64,000 nt of DNA from Levilactobacillus cerevisiae (lineage in GTDB: Bacteria; Bacillota; Bacilli; Lactobacillales; Lactobacillaceae): positions 1-64,000 of the forward strand of contig NZ_RHNN01000007.1 in assembly GCF_003946245.1 (NCBI RefSeq). Reading direction: 5' to 3'. A program made the translations under genes and the position numbers. Of the stretch, positions 36,265-45,914 are shown piece by piece; within the stretch, counting starts at the first letter, position 1, and every line of letters starts with the position of its first letter. A model generated the notes under the pieces. That model was not told the origin of the DNA, did no database searches, and was given only the letters and a program-made list of their open reading frames with translations.

Positions 36265-36499
36265 CAAAAAAATCCCCATCCTAAAAAATTAGGACGAAGA
36301 TTCTTCGCGGTACCACCTAAATTGGGCGTTTATGCCCCACTTAACTTCTTTGTTAACGGAGAGTGCTCCGGTTCGGACTTACTATTGGTTCAGTCCGACA
36401 GCTCGCAAGCTACGTTCACGGGAGCGCACCCACCGGTTTCCAGCAATTCCGGCTCTCTTCTGGGGTGCAACTGACGCTACTGACTTGTTCAACGCTACT
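36265..36499 (-). promoter_or_regulatory. T-box riboswitch of valS, specifier GTA
   Basis: Full T-box leader on the minus strand: AGTA strand in CAAGTCAGTAGCG, distal AGAGAGCCGG...GGTGGGTGCG region, specifier loop GAA-C-GTA-G (GTA at 36411-36413), T-box AGGTGGTACCGCGA (36305-36318) and terminator CCTAATTTTTTAGGATGGGGATT with T-run (36265-36302). GTA is a valine codon, consistent with valS downstream. Confidence 0.93.
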
Positions 36500-36505
36500 T
36501 GCCAT

Positions 36506-36534
36506 AGTTTACGCAATTTTCGTCTAAAGGTCAA
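36506..36534 (-). promoter_or_regulatory. Promoter of the valS leader
   Basis: Minus-strand TTGACC (36529-36534), 17-bp spacer, TAAACT (36506-36511). The -35 lies inside the last codons of tpx. Confidence 0.78.
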
Positions 36535-37033
36535 CACGTGGGACGAATTTTTCGAGGGCGTCGATGGCGGCCAAGTAATCTGGTTCATCCGATTGTTCCG
36601 TGACAATTTGCCGGTAAACAATCTTGCCCGCATCGTCAATAATCCAAATCGAACGCGCCAAGTTACCCAAGTTCGGAACGTAGAGTCCCATTTCGTAGCC
36701 AAATGACAATTCTTCATCGGACAGCAGGTCAACGTTTTCCACGCCTTGTGCTGCACACCAACCGGTCTGTTCCGCGATGGAGTTGTTTGAAATCGTCGCG
36801 AACCGGGCAGCTGGATAATGATCTGCCTGTTGGGTGAACTTCCGTGTCTGAATCGTGCAAACGGGGGTATCCAAGTCAGGAACAACGCTAATCAAAGTCA
36901 CCTTACCAATTAAATTAGCCGTCTTAACTTTACCATTGTTCTGATCGAACACCTTAAACTTTGGTAACTGATCCCCAACTTCTGGTAACTTCCCAGAAAG
37001 AGAGAATGTATCGCCGAGTCGTGTAACTTCCAC
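36524..37033 (-). CDS. tpx: Thiol peroxidase, atypical 2-Cys peroxiredoxin
   Basis: A 169-residue cytosolic peroxidase reducing H2O2 and alkyl hydroperoxides via thioredoxin. The peroxidatic Cys is in DLDTPVCT (C59) and the resolving Cys in TGWCAAQG (C93), at the spacing of E. coli Tpx (C61/C95). I chose the GTG at 37033, preceded by AAGGGG, because Tpx proteins start with MEVTR-like sequence; the frame extends 18 codons further without a binding site. The end of the gene overlaps the -35 element of the valS promoter. Confidence 0.92.
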   Translation of the reverse strand: MEVTRLGDTFSLSGKLPEVGDQLPKFKVFDQNNGKVKTANLIGKVTLISVVPDLDTPVCTIQTRKFTQQADHYPAARFATISNNSIAEQTGWCAAQGVENVDLLSDEELSFGYEMGLYVPNLGNLARSIWIIDDAGKIVYRQIVTEQSDEPDYLAAIDALEKFVPRVDL

Positions 37034-37232
37034 GCAGATCAACCCCTTCAAGTTGTTTATCGGCCTTGTGCCGACTGATTGGTTCAATTATCACGCAACA
37101 TAGGGGGTTATGACAAGCGTTTTGCCACAAAATCACGAAAAACTCAAGATTGTGGCTAAACACCTACTGGGGACCCACCCCCTGAGTGTGAAATAACCGT
37201 ACCAAATAAATCCATCTGACGGGGTAGATTAC

Positions 37233-37267
37233 AAAAAGTGCCAGCAAAAATGAAACTCGCTAGCACC
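37233..37267 (-). terminator. Terminator of thiI
   Basis: Minus-strand GTGCTAGC...GCTGGCAC hairpin with TTTTT, shortly after the thiI stop codon. Confidence 0.82.
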
Positions 37268-37282
37268 TCTCTATAATTAATT

Positions 37283-38500
37283 TTAAAGTAATTCCGCAAA
37301 AACGTCTTCGTTTTGGTTGAGGTAGTTGTCCCCTGGCCGAATCTCCGTCACGGTAATCCCGGCGAGCGCTTCTTGCATCAAGCCTTCCACGTCGATGTAC
37401 CCTTCGTACTTCCGGGACTTTTCCAAGTCGGGATGTGTCTTGGGTGCTGGCGGCGTGAAAATGGTACAGCAGTCCTCGTATGGCAAAATGGAAAGATCAT
37501 AGGTGTCGATGTCTTCGGCAACCTTGATGATTTCCGTCTTGTCCATGGAGAGCAGCGGCCGCAGGATTGGCATGGACGTCACGTCGTTAATGGCGGCCAT
37601 ACTTTCCAACGTTTGAGAGGCAACTTGCCCCAAGGATTCGCCGTTAAAGATACCCTTGGCGTGGCGCTTTTCGGCGATGGCTGCCGTTAACCGCAGCATC
37701 AGCCGGCGTTGAACCGTCATCAGGTAACCTTCTGGCACTTTTTCCTTGATGGTTTCTTGGATCTTGGTAAATGGTACCTGAATGAACTGGATACCACCTG
37801 AGTAGCCGGCCAGCCGTGCCGTCAGTTCCTTGGCCTTGGCTAACGCCTGTTCGGACGTGTATGGCGGACTGAAGAAATGGACCATGTCAATTTTAACGCC
37901 CCGCCGCAATGCATAGTATGAGGCCACGGGGGAGTCAATACCACCGGACAGCATCATCACGGCCTTGCCACCGGTACCAACGGGCAACCCGCCGGCCCCA
38001 TGAATGGTTTCACCAGACAGGAAGACCCCGTTCATCCGGACTTCAACCCGCAATTCCAGGTCGGGATGTTTCATTTGTGCCGTCAGCCCAGGAATGGCAT
38101 CTAAGACGGCATCGCCGAGGAGCCCATTCATCTGGTAGGTGTCGTATTCAAATTCTTTGTCTTGCCGCCGCGTGTTGATCTTAAAGGTCATCCCCGGCTT
38201 GAAGGACTCTTTGACCATGGCAATTGCCGTGGCCTTAATTTGTTCAATATCTTTTTCAACCTTGACCGATGGCGAGAAGTTTTCAATTCCGAAAACGCCC
38301 TTCAACCGGTTCATAACGGCTTCTGAATCCGCCCCATTTAAGGTAACGTGCAAACGGTCGTGTTGGGCATGAATTTCCAGACTTTCAAATTGGCTGAGCG
38401 CCTTGCGGACGTTTTGCCCCAGCTGTTTGATAAAGTCCTTCTTGTTCTTGCCCTTTGTTGACAGCTCGCCGTAACGGACCATGATTTCACTGTATTCCAT
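37283..38500 (-). CDS. thiI: tRNA 4-thiouridine synthetase ThiI
   Basis: A 405-residue enzyme that adenylates U8 of tRNA and inserts sulfur. A ferredoxin-like plus THUMP RNA-binding region covers about 1-165. The ATP-pyrophosphatase P-loop is SGGIDSP (about 185-191). The rhodanese domain found in E. coli ThiI is absent, as in other Firmicutes, which use the desulfurase next door (NifZ in B. subtilis) as sulfur donor. It lies 20 bp after that nifS-like gene, so the pair forms a functional operon. Confidence 0.95.
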   Translation of the reverse strand: MEYSEIMVRYGELSTKGKNKKDFIKQLGQNVRKALSQFESLEIHAQHDRLHVTLNGADSEAVMNRLKGVFGIENFSPSVKVEKDIEQIKATAIAMVKESFKPGMTFKINTRRQDKEFEYDTYQMNGLLGDAVLDAIPGLTAQMKHPDLELRVEVRMNGVFLSGETIHGAGGLPVGTGGKAVMMLSGGIDSPVASYYALRRGVKIDMVHFFSPPYTSEQALAKAKELTARLAGYSGGIQFIQVPFTKIQETIKEKVPEGYLMTVQRRLMLRLTAAIAEKRHAKGIFNGESLGQVASQTLESMAAINDVTSMPILRPLLSMDKTEIIKVAEDIDTYDLSILPYEDCCTIFTPPAPKTHPDLEKSRKYEGYIDVEGLMQEALAGITVTEIRPGDNYLNQNEDVFAELL

Positions 38501-38520
38501 TGCGCGACCCCTTTCGTGAT

Positions 38521-39666
38521 TTAGCTTAATTTGGCAAACTGCGTGTAGAGTTCGTCAAAGACTTGGTTAAATTTTTCGGCTTCCGCCATGGTGTTGTGTT
38601 CGTCCAAAGAAATCCGCACGGCACTGGTTGCCAGACCATCGTCGATCTTCATGGCCTGCAGGGTGCTGGATTCCACGTGCTTCTTGGATGAGCAAGCACT
38701 GGTGGTAGAAATGTAGATGTCGTGTTCTTCAAAGGCGTGCACGATGGTTTCACCCCGGACGCCAGCAATCGCAAAGCACAGAATGTGGGGTGCAAAAACG
38801 GGCAAGTCCTTGGAGAAAATCGTCACGTTCGCAAATTTTTCGACGTGATGCAAAATGGCCAAACGAATCTCCCGTTGGCGTTGCACCTTAGCACTCTCGT
38901 CGTTCAGTAACAACCGCAGTGCCTTGGCCATCGCCGCAATCGCGGGTAAGTTTTCGGTCCCAGAACGCAGATTCCGTTCCTGACCACCGCCAGCCATCAG
39001 TGGCGTAATTTTCCGACCTTGGCGTTTGTACATGAAGCCGATTCCCCGCGGTGCATGGAATTTATGCCCAGAGAACGTGACAAAATCGACGCGATCGTTG
39101 AAAATCTTGTCGGCGATGCCCTTACCAATCCCTTGGACAGCATCAATGTGCCAGTGAATCCGGGGGAAGTCGCGCATGACAGCCGCAATTTCATCAAGTG
39201 GCTGAATAGCACCAATCTCATTGTTCACCGCCATGGTGGACACGAGAATCGTGGTTGGCTTGATGGCAGCTCGCAAGTCAGCAGCGGAAACTCGGCCATT
39301 TTCATCGACCGGTAAATAGGTGACTTCAAAGCCTTCTTGCTTCAATTGTTCCATGGAGTTGTGGACGGCCGGATGTTCCACTTCGGTGGTGATCAGGTGG
39401 TTGCCAAATTCCTTCTTGGCCATGGCCGTTCCCTTGATTGCCCAGTTATCGCCTTCAGTTCCGCCACTGGTGAACAGGATTTCACTCAGGTTGGCGCCAA
39501 CTAGGTCGGCAATCTGTTGCCGGGACTGTTCCAACAGGTTGAATGCCTGTTCACCAAATTTGTGTAAACTGGAGGGATTACCCCAGTAATTTTGGCTAAC
39601 TTTAGCGTAGGTATCAACCACTTCCGGCGCAGCCTTGGTGGTTGCACTGTTATCAAAATAAATCAT
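38521..39666 (-). CDS. Cysteine desulfurase (NifS/IscS family)
   Basis: A 381-residue PLP enzyme converting cysteine to alanine and a protein-bound persulfide. The PLP lysine is in [11 protein letters not shown], and the active-site Cys is in [10 protein letters not shown]. The short Cys loop is group I-like. Start is the ATG at 39666 ([10 protein letters not shown]), which is the family N-terminus; the frame is open for 57 further codons without support. Directly upstream of thiI, it is probably the dedicated sulfur donor for tRNA s4U, equivalent to B. subtilis NifZ. Confidence 0.93.
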   Translation of the reverse strand: MIYFDNSATTKAAPEVVDTYAKVSQNYWGNPSSLHKFGEQAFNLLEQSRQQIADLVGANLSEILFTSGGTEGDNWAIKGTAMAKKEFGNHLITTEVEHPAVHNSMEQLKQEGFEVTYLPVDENGRVSAADLRAAIKPTTILVSTMAVNNEIGAIQPLDEIAAVMRDFPRIHWHIDAVQGIGKGIADKIFNDRVDFVTFSGHKFHAPRGIGFMYKRQGRKITPLMAGGGQERNLRSGTENLPAIAAMAKALRLLLNDESAKVQRQREIRLAILHHVEKFANVTIFSKDLPVFAPHILCFAIAGVRGETIVHAFEEHDIYISTTSACSSKKHVESSTLQAMKIDDGLATSAVRISLDEHNTMAEAEKFNQVFDELYTQFAKLS

Positions 39667-39870
39667 ACTGAACCCTCTTATCCTTCTTCTATTTGGTTCG
39701 ACTCCGCATAGAAATTCTTTCTCATTATAAACACAAATCCAGCGAACCACAAGCCTGGGCTCCTCGCCAGGTCGACTGAAAAGGGTTTCAGTTTGGCGAT
39801 TTGGATAGAACGCCCACTGCGTTTCAGCTGATACCAAGGCAACGTGCCTGCGAGTAAATCCCAGGACAAG

Positions 39871-39903
39871 AAAAAAGCCTCGCTGGATGGGGTTCCGTGA
39901 GAC
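39871..39903 (-). terminator. Terminator of ezrA
   Basis: Minus-strand imperfect hairpin GTCTCACGG...CCAGCGAGGC followed by TTTTTT, 25 bp after the ezrA stop codon. Confidence 0.65.
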
Positions 39904-39926
39904 TTTCCTTAAAACAGGTTAATGGC

Positions 39927-41657
39927 TTAATTTTCTGCCCGTCGTTTGGGTTTCGAGGTTCCCTTACGTTGGTAATAGGCATCCTCTAACCGCTTGTATG
40001 AGCCTGGTTCAACTTCATCCAAGACCGTCGCAATCGTTTCCAAGGCTTGGGCGTATTGATACTTATTCTCAAATAAGTCTGAAGCCTTCCGACTGGCAGC
40101 GGCCACATTGTCGTGACTGGTTTGGTAACGGTTGGCGTACTGCAACAACTGTTCTGCCAACTGCGAACTGTCAATCAGGTCGTCGGTCTTTTCCTGCAAC
40201 GTATCCAAATCAGTTTGAATGATCAATAACTGCTTTGTGATCCGCTCCATGTCGATCTGTGGTTGATCCATGTCGGTCGCCAATTGGGCCACTTCATCAC
40301 GAACGACAAAGAAGTAATCCAAGTAGGCTTGCGGAATTCCCGGCAGATTCAGGTTCTCCACCTGACGCCGTAAGCTATGTAAATTGAAATCAAACTGTTG
40401 CAGGGTGTCCCGTGCTTGGCGTTCTTCATCGGCCAACCCGGCCACACTCTTTAAAATGTCTGACTGTTGTTCCTCAATCTGCTTGAGTTCTTTTTCTTGC
40501 TGTTCCTGATTTGCCAACACCTGTGAGAACGTCGCGGTCTTACTGGATAAGTCCTGCACGTCCCGTTGATAGGTGCCATCAATGTTTCGTAACTGCTCGT
40601 TGAGTTCCCGTGCCGTTTCCAGTTCTTGGTGATCCAACGTGTAGTTCTGGCTCAACCGGTCCAATTCGTTCAACAGTGAATGACTCTGGTTTTGCGCGTG
40701 CGCAATAAACTTCGCCACTTGATCCAGGTTCTTTTCAACCGGCTCCTTGGCGTCCATTTCAGTCTGCATCAGTTCGTAAATTTGATCGATCTGCGTGGCA
40801 ATCCGCTCGTTGACGACCTTGGCATCTTCTGGGCGCAAGTCCGTCAGCGTGTTCAAATTGTCCTTGATGTGTTCCTCAATCTCATGAATCATGGCTGGCA
40901 CATCTTGGTCGCCAAATTGGTACTGCTCTGCGGCCAATTGTTGATAGCCACCTTTTAGTTCCTTAATTTGGTCAGGGTAGACCACCGTTAAATCTTTGAA
41001 GAGTGGTGGGATGGCCGCAATCAAATCTTCCAGATTTGTGGTATCATCCTGAAGTTGGCTTAAAACATCCGCAGCACGTTCGTGGTCGCCTTCTTGCGTG
41101 AGGCGGGTAAACGTATCGAAGTTTCCCTCAAGCTGGCCTAAGCGTTCCTCTAAGCCATCAATACTGGGACCAAAAGAGAAGTTCTTGGCCAACAACGTCT
41201 TTCGCAGGTCTTGATACTTCTTTTCCAATTCACGAACGGCTTCTCGGTGTTGCTTATCGACTTCCTGCAAGCTGGCCAGTTTGGCCTGAACGCTTTGCAC
41301 CAACTCATCGGTCTGGCTAACCAGCAGTGAAATTTTGGTAAGTCGCTGCTTGAGCTGAACCAGGTTCACCCCACGAGAATCGCTCAACAATTGTTCCAGT
41401 TCCTGATCGATGCGTTTGAACCGGTTCTCGGTGATATCTTGGTAATCTTCCTGAAGTTGTTGGAACTGCTCTAACGACTGTCCCGTTAGGCTAAGCTGTC
41501 CCACCAAGTTCAGTTCATCCGCCAAAGGAATTTCCACCATCGACGCCTTTTTTGTGGATAACGCGCCTACTTGTTTGCGAATACGTGACTGGTAAACCAG
41601 TACGCCGGCGTAAACGACAATCGCAAGTATAACGATTCCAATTAACACACCTACCAT
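39927..41657 (-). CDS. ezrA: Septation ring regulator EzrA
   Basis: A 576-residue membrane-anchored, almost entirely helical protein. One N-terminal transmembrane segment (about 1-22) leads to spectrin-like coiled-coil repeats rich in Gln, Leu and Glu. In Firmicutes EzrA restrains FtsZ ring assembly and links it to the cell-wall machinery. I chose the ATG at 41657 because GGATGGGG lies 6 bp upstream; the ATG four codons earlier abuts that site. It is divergent from msrC and upstream of the nifS-thiI pair, as in B. subtilis. Confidence 0.93.
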   Translation of the reverse strand: MVGVLIGIVILAIVVYAGVLVYQSRIRKQVGALSTKKASMVEIPLADELNLVGQLSLTGQSLEQFQQLQEDYQDITENRFKRIDQELEQLLSDSRGVNLVQLKQRLTKISLLVSQTDELVQSVQAKLASLQEVDKQHREAVRELEKKYQDLRKTLLAKNFSFGPSIDGLEERLGQLEGNFDTFTRLTQEGDHERAADVLSQLQDDTTNLEDLIAAIPPLFKDLTVVYPDQIKELKGGYQQLAAEQYQFGDQDVPAMIHEIEEHIKDNLNTLTDLRPEDAKVVNERIATQIDQIYELMQTEMDAKEPVEKNLDQVAKFIAHAQNQSHSLLNELDRLSQNYTLDHQELETARELNEQLRNIDGTYQRDVQDLSSKTATFSQVLANQEQQEKELKQIEEQQSDILKSVAGLADEERQARDTLQQFDFNLHSLRRQVENLNLPGIPQAYLDYFFVVRDEVAQLATDMDQPQIDMERITKQLLIIQTDLDTLQEKTDDLIDSSQLAEQLLQYANRYQTSHDNVAAASRKASDLFENKYQYAQALETIATVLDEVEPGSYKRLEDAYYQRKGTSKPKRRAEN

Positions 41658-41845
41658 AATTGACCCCATCCTTCATCAGCATTTCATCATTTAACGAGTT
41701 GCAAAATCACTCGGTTCATTTTACAATTTAATCTAATTTCGATTATAGCATAAGTCACGCCTAGGCTTCACTACGTTTTCACGATTCCCTTAACGTTTTT
41801 TTCTATATTCGAACAATTTATTCCCTAAACTTTGGAGGTCTTTCT

Positions 41846-42316
41846 ATGAGTGACGCAATCAATCCACTAATCACTGAACAACTTGATGCCCTATTATATG
41901 AGGAAACCAACCTCGTCGCCAACCTGGCCAACGCTTCTGCTCTGCTCATGCAAACCTTGACAGACGTGAACTGGACCGGCTTTTACCTCTACCAAAAAGC
42001 CAGCGATGATTTAATTCTCGGACCCTTCCAGGGGAACGTTGCCTGTGTTCACATTGAAAATGGCAGTGGCGTTTGTGGTACCGCTCTCGCCACGCAGACC
42101 GTGCAACGGGTACCTGATGTGCACCAGTTTGCGGGTCACATCGCTTGTGATTCTGCCAGTAACTCAGAAGTGGTCGTGCCACTGACCCTGGCCGATGGCA
42201 CGCAACTGGGCGTCATGGACATTGACTCCCCTAGCCTGGACCGCTTCACTGTTGCTGATCAGGCCGTTTTAGAAGAATTTGCCCGGGTTCTGTTAAAACA
42301 CATTGACAAAGTATAG
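41846..42316 (+). CDS. msrC: GAF-domain free methionine-(R)-sulfoxide reductase
   Basis: A 156-residue single GAF domain enzyme that reduces free Met-(R)-sulfoxide. Three conserved Cys positions are visible: ACVHIENG, SGVCGTA and HIACDSASNSE, matching the catalytic and resolving cysteines of the family (yeast Msr, E. coli YebR). Ribosome binding site TGGAGG precedes the ATG. It is divergent from ezrA and ends within the rpsD promoter region, the conserved ytsP-ezrA arrangement of bacilli. Confidence 0.92.
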   Translation: MSDAINPLITEQLDALLYEETNLVANLANASALLMQTLTDVNWTGFYLYQKASDDLILGPFQGNVACVHIENGSGVCGTALATQTVQRVPDVHQFAGHIACDSASNSEVVVPLTLADGTQLGVMDIDSPSLDRFTVADQAVLEEFARVLLKHIDKV

Positions 42317-42332
42317 GGGTTCTGGTTATACT
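42303..42332 (+). promoter_or_regulatory. Promoter of rpsD, overlapping the end of msrC
   Basis: TTGACA (42303-42308), 18-bp spacer, TATACT (42327-42332). The -35 is within the last codons of msrC. Confidence 0.78.
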
Positions 42333-42514
42333 GGTCGTTGTGTAAAATAATGCAGCGATAAGTGGTAAGCTCGTCAACAGATTGTTGCCGTTCCATTGGT
42401 TCAAGAAGTAACCTGCGGCTGCATACGGTGAAACTTGCAAAGCAACCTGCACGAATACTAAACTTATAAACAGCTTATTTTACTCCAAATAATATCTTAT
42501 TGGAGGAACTATCT
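42333..42514 (+). promoter_or_regulatory. Long structured leader of rpsD, probable S4 autoregulation site
   Basis: A roughly 175-nt untranslated leader. GCAGC near 42351 pairs with GCTGC near 42418, enclosing further helices. In B. subtilis ribosomal protein S4 represses its own mRNA through such a leader. I did not derive the full fold, so the regulatory role is inferred. Confidence 0.5.
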
Positions 42515-43120
42515 ATGTCTCGTTACACTGGCCCAAGCTGGCGTATTTCCCGTCGTTTAGGGGTATCCCTTTCCGGCACTGGTAAAGAATTAAACCGTCG
42601 TCCTTACGCACCTGGTGATCATGGTCAAGGACGTCAAAAGAAGTTATCTGAATACGGTACGCAATTGCGTGAAAAGCAAAAGCTCCGGTTCACTTACGGC
42701 ATGACTGAACGTCAATTCTACAACTTGTTCAAGCGTGCCGGCAAGATCTCTGAAGGTACCCATGGTACGAACTTCTTAATCTTGCTCGAACGTCGTCTGG
42801 ACAACGTGGTTTACCGTTTAGGTTTGGCAACGACTCGTCGTCAAGCTCGTCAATTGGTTAACCATGGTCACATCACTGTTGATGGCAAGCGTGTCGACAT
42901 CCCTTCATACGAAGTAGAAGTTGGCCAAGTTGTCTCAGTTCGTGAAAAGTCCAAGGACATGGTCATCATCAAGGGCGCTGTTGAAGCCGTTGTTGGTCGT
43001 CCACAATACGTCCAATTCGACGCTGACAAGCTGGAAGGTTCCCTTACCCGCTACCCTCAACGTGAAGAATTAGATGCAGAACTTGACGAATCTCTTATCG
43101 TTGAATACTACAACCGTTAA
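42515..43120 (+). CDS. rpsD: 30S ribosomal protein S4
   Basis: A 201-residue primary 16S rRNA binding protein that nucleates 30S assembly. The [14 protein letters not shown] region, the S4 RNA-binding domain (about 91-155, with [11 protein letters not shown] and [10 protein letters not shown]) and the C-terminus IVEYYNR are diagnostic. The zinc-type Cys residues found in some S4 proteins are absent. Start is the ATG at 42515 with TGGAGGAA upstream. Monocistronic with its own promoter, leader and terminator. Confidence 0.98.
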   Translation: MSRYTGPSWRISRRLGVSLSGTGKELNRRPYAPGDHGQGRQKKLSEYGTQLREKQKLRFTYGMTERQFYNLFKRAGKISEGTHGTNFLILLERRLDNVVYRLGLATTRRQARQLVNHGHITVDGKRVDIPSYEVEVGQVVSVREKSKDMVIIKGAVEAVVGRPQYVQFDADKLEGSLTRYPQREELDAELDESLIVEYYNR

Positions 43121-43142
43121 GATTAATTCTGACTGGTTTAGA

Positions 43143-43175
43143 AAAGTCTCGCCTCTTGGCGGGACTTTTTATTTT
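43143..43175 (+). terminator. Terminator of rpsD
   Basis: AAAGTCTCGCC...GGCGGGACTTTTT followed by ATTTT. Confidence 0.92.
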
Positions 43176-43235
43176 GGCCTTTTTTCTAAGGGACGAAAGC
43201 TCAGTTAACTGAGACTAAATCCATACAGTTAGTGC

Positions 43236-43320
43236 GTGATTTGCCACCTGCGGCTCCCAGAGATTCCGGCTGCTATGGGGACCGCCTGCGGCCTGAAGTT
43301 CTGGCCTCCTCCGGTTTTGA
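43236..43320 (-). repeat. Type I structured element, truncated copy J
   Basis: Read on the minus strand it retains only the last third: the CCGGAGGAGG start, part of hairpin 2 (GGCCGCAGGCGGTCC), GAATCTCT and the GCCGCAGGTGGCAA tail of copies E, I and L. Hairpins 1 and 3 are missing. The remaining 43320-43626 shows nothing recognisable. Confidence 0.6.
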
Positions 43321-43626
43321 TTGTTCCTCAATCTGACATTGCCTGGTTATTGCTGAACTGGCAACGTTTGTTCACAACCTGGGCCACTGTCTATCTAATC
43401 GTGAGCAAGCTAAGCTTAGGATTGGCTGTGCTATCCAGTCCGCCAACTTTATATCGTCGAAATGCGTGTCAGATGGCGCCTTTTGACACAACTACAGTCG
43501 TTATTCTCTTGTTCTAGCTTCGACATGTAGAAGGTTATACTTACATTTCAACTTTCAACCTCCTCCTCAGGCCTGCTTGAATACTAACGGTTGTCAGATT
43601 CACTGGGTTAAATAATATGTGCTAAA

Positions 43627-43667
43627 TAAAAACGGTCGAAGTCCCCCACTTGGGATTCTTCGACCGC
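43627..43667 (-). terminator. Terminator of the AI-2E family gene
   Basis: Minus-strand CGGTCGAAGAATCCC...GGGGGACTTCGACCG hairpin and TTTTTAT. Confidence 0.88.
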
Positions 43668-43691
43668 TTCTGCTCTATCTGCTAAATGAAA

Positions 43692-44741
43692 TTAATGTGC
43701 GCCGTGCTCAACCTCTTCAGATGTTACCCGCTTCGGTTTCAACTGCACATCGAACACGTCCAAGAAGAACGCCACCAGGGGTACCCCCACGATCAGGCCC
43801 CAGGCGCCAAAAATCTTCTCACTCACAATTAAGGTGATGAAGGTCACGAAGATTGGCAGGTTCGTGGCGTTGGCCATCAGCCGTGGATGCAGAAAGTAGG
43901 ATTCAAACAGGTGAATTAAGACGACGAGAATTAAGACTTCAACCACGCGGATCAGTCCACCGGTCACAAAGGCCACAATGGTTAACGGAATCAATGAGAT
44001 CAAAACACCGGCCACCGGAATTAAGCCCAGGAAGAAGACTAAGATCCCTAAGATTAACAGGCTCGGCATGCCAATGATCCACAGTCCCAAGACCATCAAC
44101 ACGGTGTTGATGGTACAGATGAGTAGCTGGGTTTCGATCACCGTGCCAAAGATGTGCACGAATTTTAGAATCAACTGCCCCATGGGCACAAAGAGCCCGG
44201 CAAAGCGACTCTTGGTAAACGCATGAACAAAGTGGACGAGTTGAACCTTCGTCAGATTGAAAATAAAACTGAAGAAGAACGCCAGCAGAACTGTCTCAAC
44301 GCCCGTACTAAACCGAGAAATTTGACCAATTCCGCTACTAAACAATGTCTTCCCATTGCTGATGACGGATGCATTTTGCGACAAGTCCTTAATCAGCTTA
44401 GTGAGTTGCGTCTGTAATTGGGGGTACGTGTCAATAATTTTATCAATAGTGCTGGGCAGGTTTGACGCCTCAGACACCAGCGGCGGAATAATTTGTGAAA
44501 ATGCCGCCGCTAACACGCCAAGGAATAGGAGATAGACCAGTAACGTCGACCACAGATGATGAATGTGCAGGTGGCGCTCAATTCTGGTAATCGCGGCATT
44601 TCCCAGATAAATAAAAATAATGGTGAACAAAGCCAGCGACAGGAATGCCCGGGCCTCCCAGGCAATCAGGATCAGCAGCACCAAGGCTATGTAGAAGGCG
44701 GTCAATGGATTCCGCCACCACCGCTTCAAAATTTCAATCAC
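43692..44741 (-). CDS. AI-2E (PerM/YdiK-like) family membrane protein
   Basis: A 349-residue polytopic membrane protein of the AI-2E transporter superfamily, with about seven or eight hydrophobic segments. An N-terminal pair of helices is followed by an extracytoplasmic region (about 60-140). The conserved GIPLVA-like end pattern appears as LIVGVPLVAFF. Members export autoinducer-2 or act as Na+/H+ antiporters; the substrate here is unknown. It is 27 bp after the DUF1054 gene, so the two are probably cotranscribed. Confidence 0.87.
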   Translation of the reverse strand: MIEILKRWWRNPLTAFYIALVLLILIAWEARAFLSLALFTIIFIYLGNAAITRIERHLHIHHLWSTLLVYLLFLGVLAAAFSQIIPPLVSEASNLPSTIDKIIDTYPQLQTQLTKLIKDLSQNASVISNGKTLFSSGIGQISRFSTGVETVLLAFFFSFIFNLTKVQLVHFVHAFTKSRFAGLFVPMGQLILKFVHIFGTVIETQLLICTINTVLMVLGLWIIGMPSLLILGILVFFLGLIPVAGVLISLIPLTIVAFVTGGLIRVVEVLILVVLIHLFESYFLHPRLMANATNLPIFVTFITLIVSEKIFGAWGLIVGVPLVAFFLDVFDVQLKPKRVTSEEVEHGAH

Positions 44742-44767
44742 AGAAACTCCCCCTCAAATTTTCCAAA

Positions 44768-45367
44768 TCAAATCCGAATCAACTGATCATACAATGGCAA
44801 CAACGCCCGAACGGTGTCCTGAATCGTCTGCACCTGGTCCGTAGGCGTCCCCGTGAAGAAGTCGCTGCCCCGCATGAAATTACGACCGACCTGCCATTCC
44901 GCGTGACGCTGCGGTTGGTTTCGCATCAACTCTTGATAATTGTCACGGGTCAGCGGCTGGCCACAGTTCTTATCCGTATGATCCCCCCCGCAGGCAAACC
45001 CGGCTGGCAATTGCATCACGGTATCTTCTTTCAAACTGCTCAACAGTGCTTGGCGGTTCTTCGCTTCCTGCAAGACTGCCAACCAGATGAAGAACCGGTC
45101 ATCCCAGAACCCCACTTCAATGTGTGGCAACATCTTATAGCCCCGTTTAGACGCGCTAAACGCCACCCAGGTATCCGGTGGTGGGTTCTTTGAGCGCCGC
45201 CGATGCTGTGAAATGTGATCGTAAATGGGCACCGCTAGTTCATTGAAGACCGGCGTCAAATCCGTCACCGTCTGCGTGAACTTCGGGTCAATCTGTGCCC
45301 GAATTTTCTCCAGTCTGCCAGGCAGTGTTTGGTCGTCCCAGACGTGGAAATCCTGATCCTGATACAT
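44768..45367 (-). CDS. DUF1054 (UPF0637) family protein, YktB-like
   Basis: A 199-residue soluble protein of unknown function. It shares the YktB family signature: NPPPDTWVAFSASKRGYK, then LPHIEVGFWDDRFFIW, then an alpha/beta C-terminal half. There is no signal peptide, membrane segment or known catalytic motif. It is divergent from the DUF1694 gene across 75 bp and lies upstream of the AI-2E family gene. Family membership is clear, biochemical role is not. Confidence 0.87.
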   Translation of the reverse strand: MYQDQDFHVWDDQTLPGRLEKIRAQIDPKFTQTVTDLTPVFNELAVPIYDHISQHRRRSKNPPPDTWVAFSASKRGYKMLPHIEVGFWDDRFFIWLAVLQEAKNRQALLSSLKEDTVMQLPAGFACGGDHTDKNCGQPLTRDNYQELMRNQPQRHAEWQVGRNFMRGSDFFTGTPTDQVQTIQDTVRALLPLYDQLIRI

Positions 45368-45442
45368 GCTGAAGCCCCCTTCCTAAACGTCTTGTCTATT
45401 CCATGGTATACTAATGAGACCAACTTGAAAAGAGGGAAACCA

Positions 45443-45898
45443 ATGGCTGAGAAGAGTCAAATGGAACAACATTTACAGAATTCTGTCTATGGCACCCCGA
45501 AGATCAATCCCGACGAACAACGCCATTACCTGGGGACGTTTCGGGAACGGGTCTCGCTGGCAATGACCATCGGTGAAGTCACCGACCGGCAAAACTTAGA
45601 CGACTTCATCACTGAGATTTCTGCTCACCCTGATTATCAAGTCATCCTCAATGGTCACATCGACCAGGCGGATCTCAGTCCTTATCTTAAGCTGGCTGGC
45701 CAACACAATTTAAAATTTACGATTAAACAAGACACCATTTACGGCGTCAACGACAGCGACCTGGGGTTAGTGGTGGCGAGCGACACGGCTATCAACCAGA
45801 ATCCCATTAGTCTGGCGAAAAAGTATCCCCGTACGCCACAAAAAGCAACCGCAGCAACCCCCAAGAAAAACTGGTTTGACAAACTGTTAGGCCACTGA
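45443..45898 (+). CDS. DUF1694 (YueI-like) family protein
   Basis: A 151-residue soluble protein. The pattern LGTFRERVSLAMTIGEV near residue 33 and the YGVNDSDLGLVVASDTAINQ segment match the YueI/DUF1694 family. Function is unknown. I chose the ATG at 45443 (AGAGGGAAA upstream); the open frame continues 38 codons upstream through the divergent promoter region. It lies 16 bp before rarA and is probably cotranscribed with it. Lys/Pro-rich C-terminus. Confidence 0.85.
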   Translation: MAEKSQMEQHLQNSVYGTPKINPDEQRHYLGTFRERVSLAMTIGEVTDRQNLDDFITEISAHPDYQVILNGHIDQADLSPYLKLAGQHNLKFTIKQDTIYGVNDSDLGLVVASDTAINQNPISLAKKYPRTPQKATAATPKKNWFDKLLGH

Positions 45899-45914
45899 GA
45901 AAGGAGTCTCGTTT

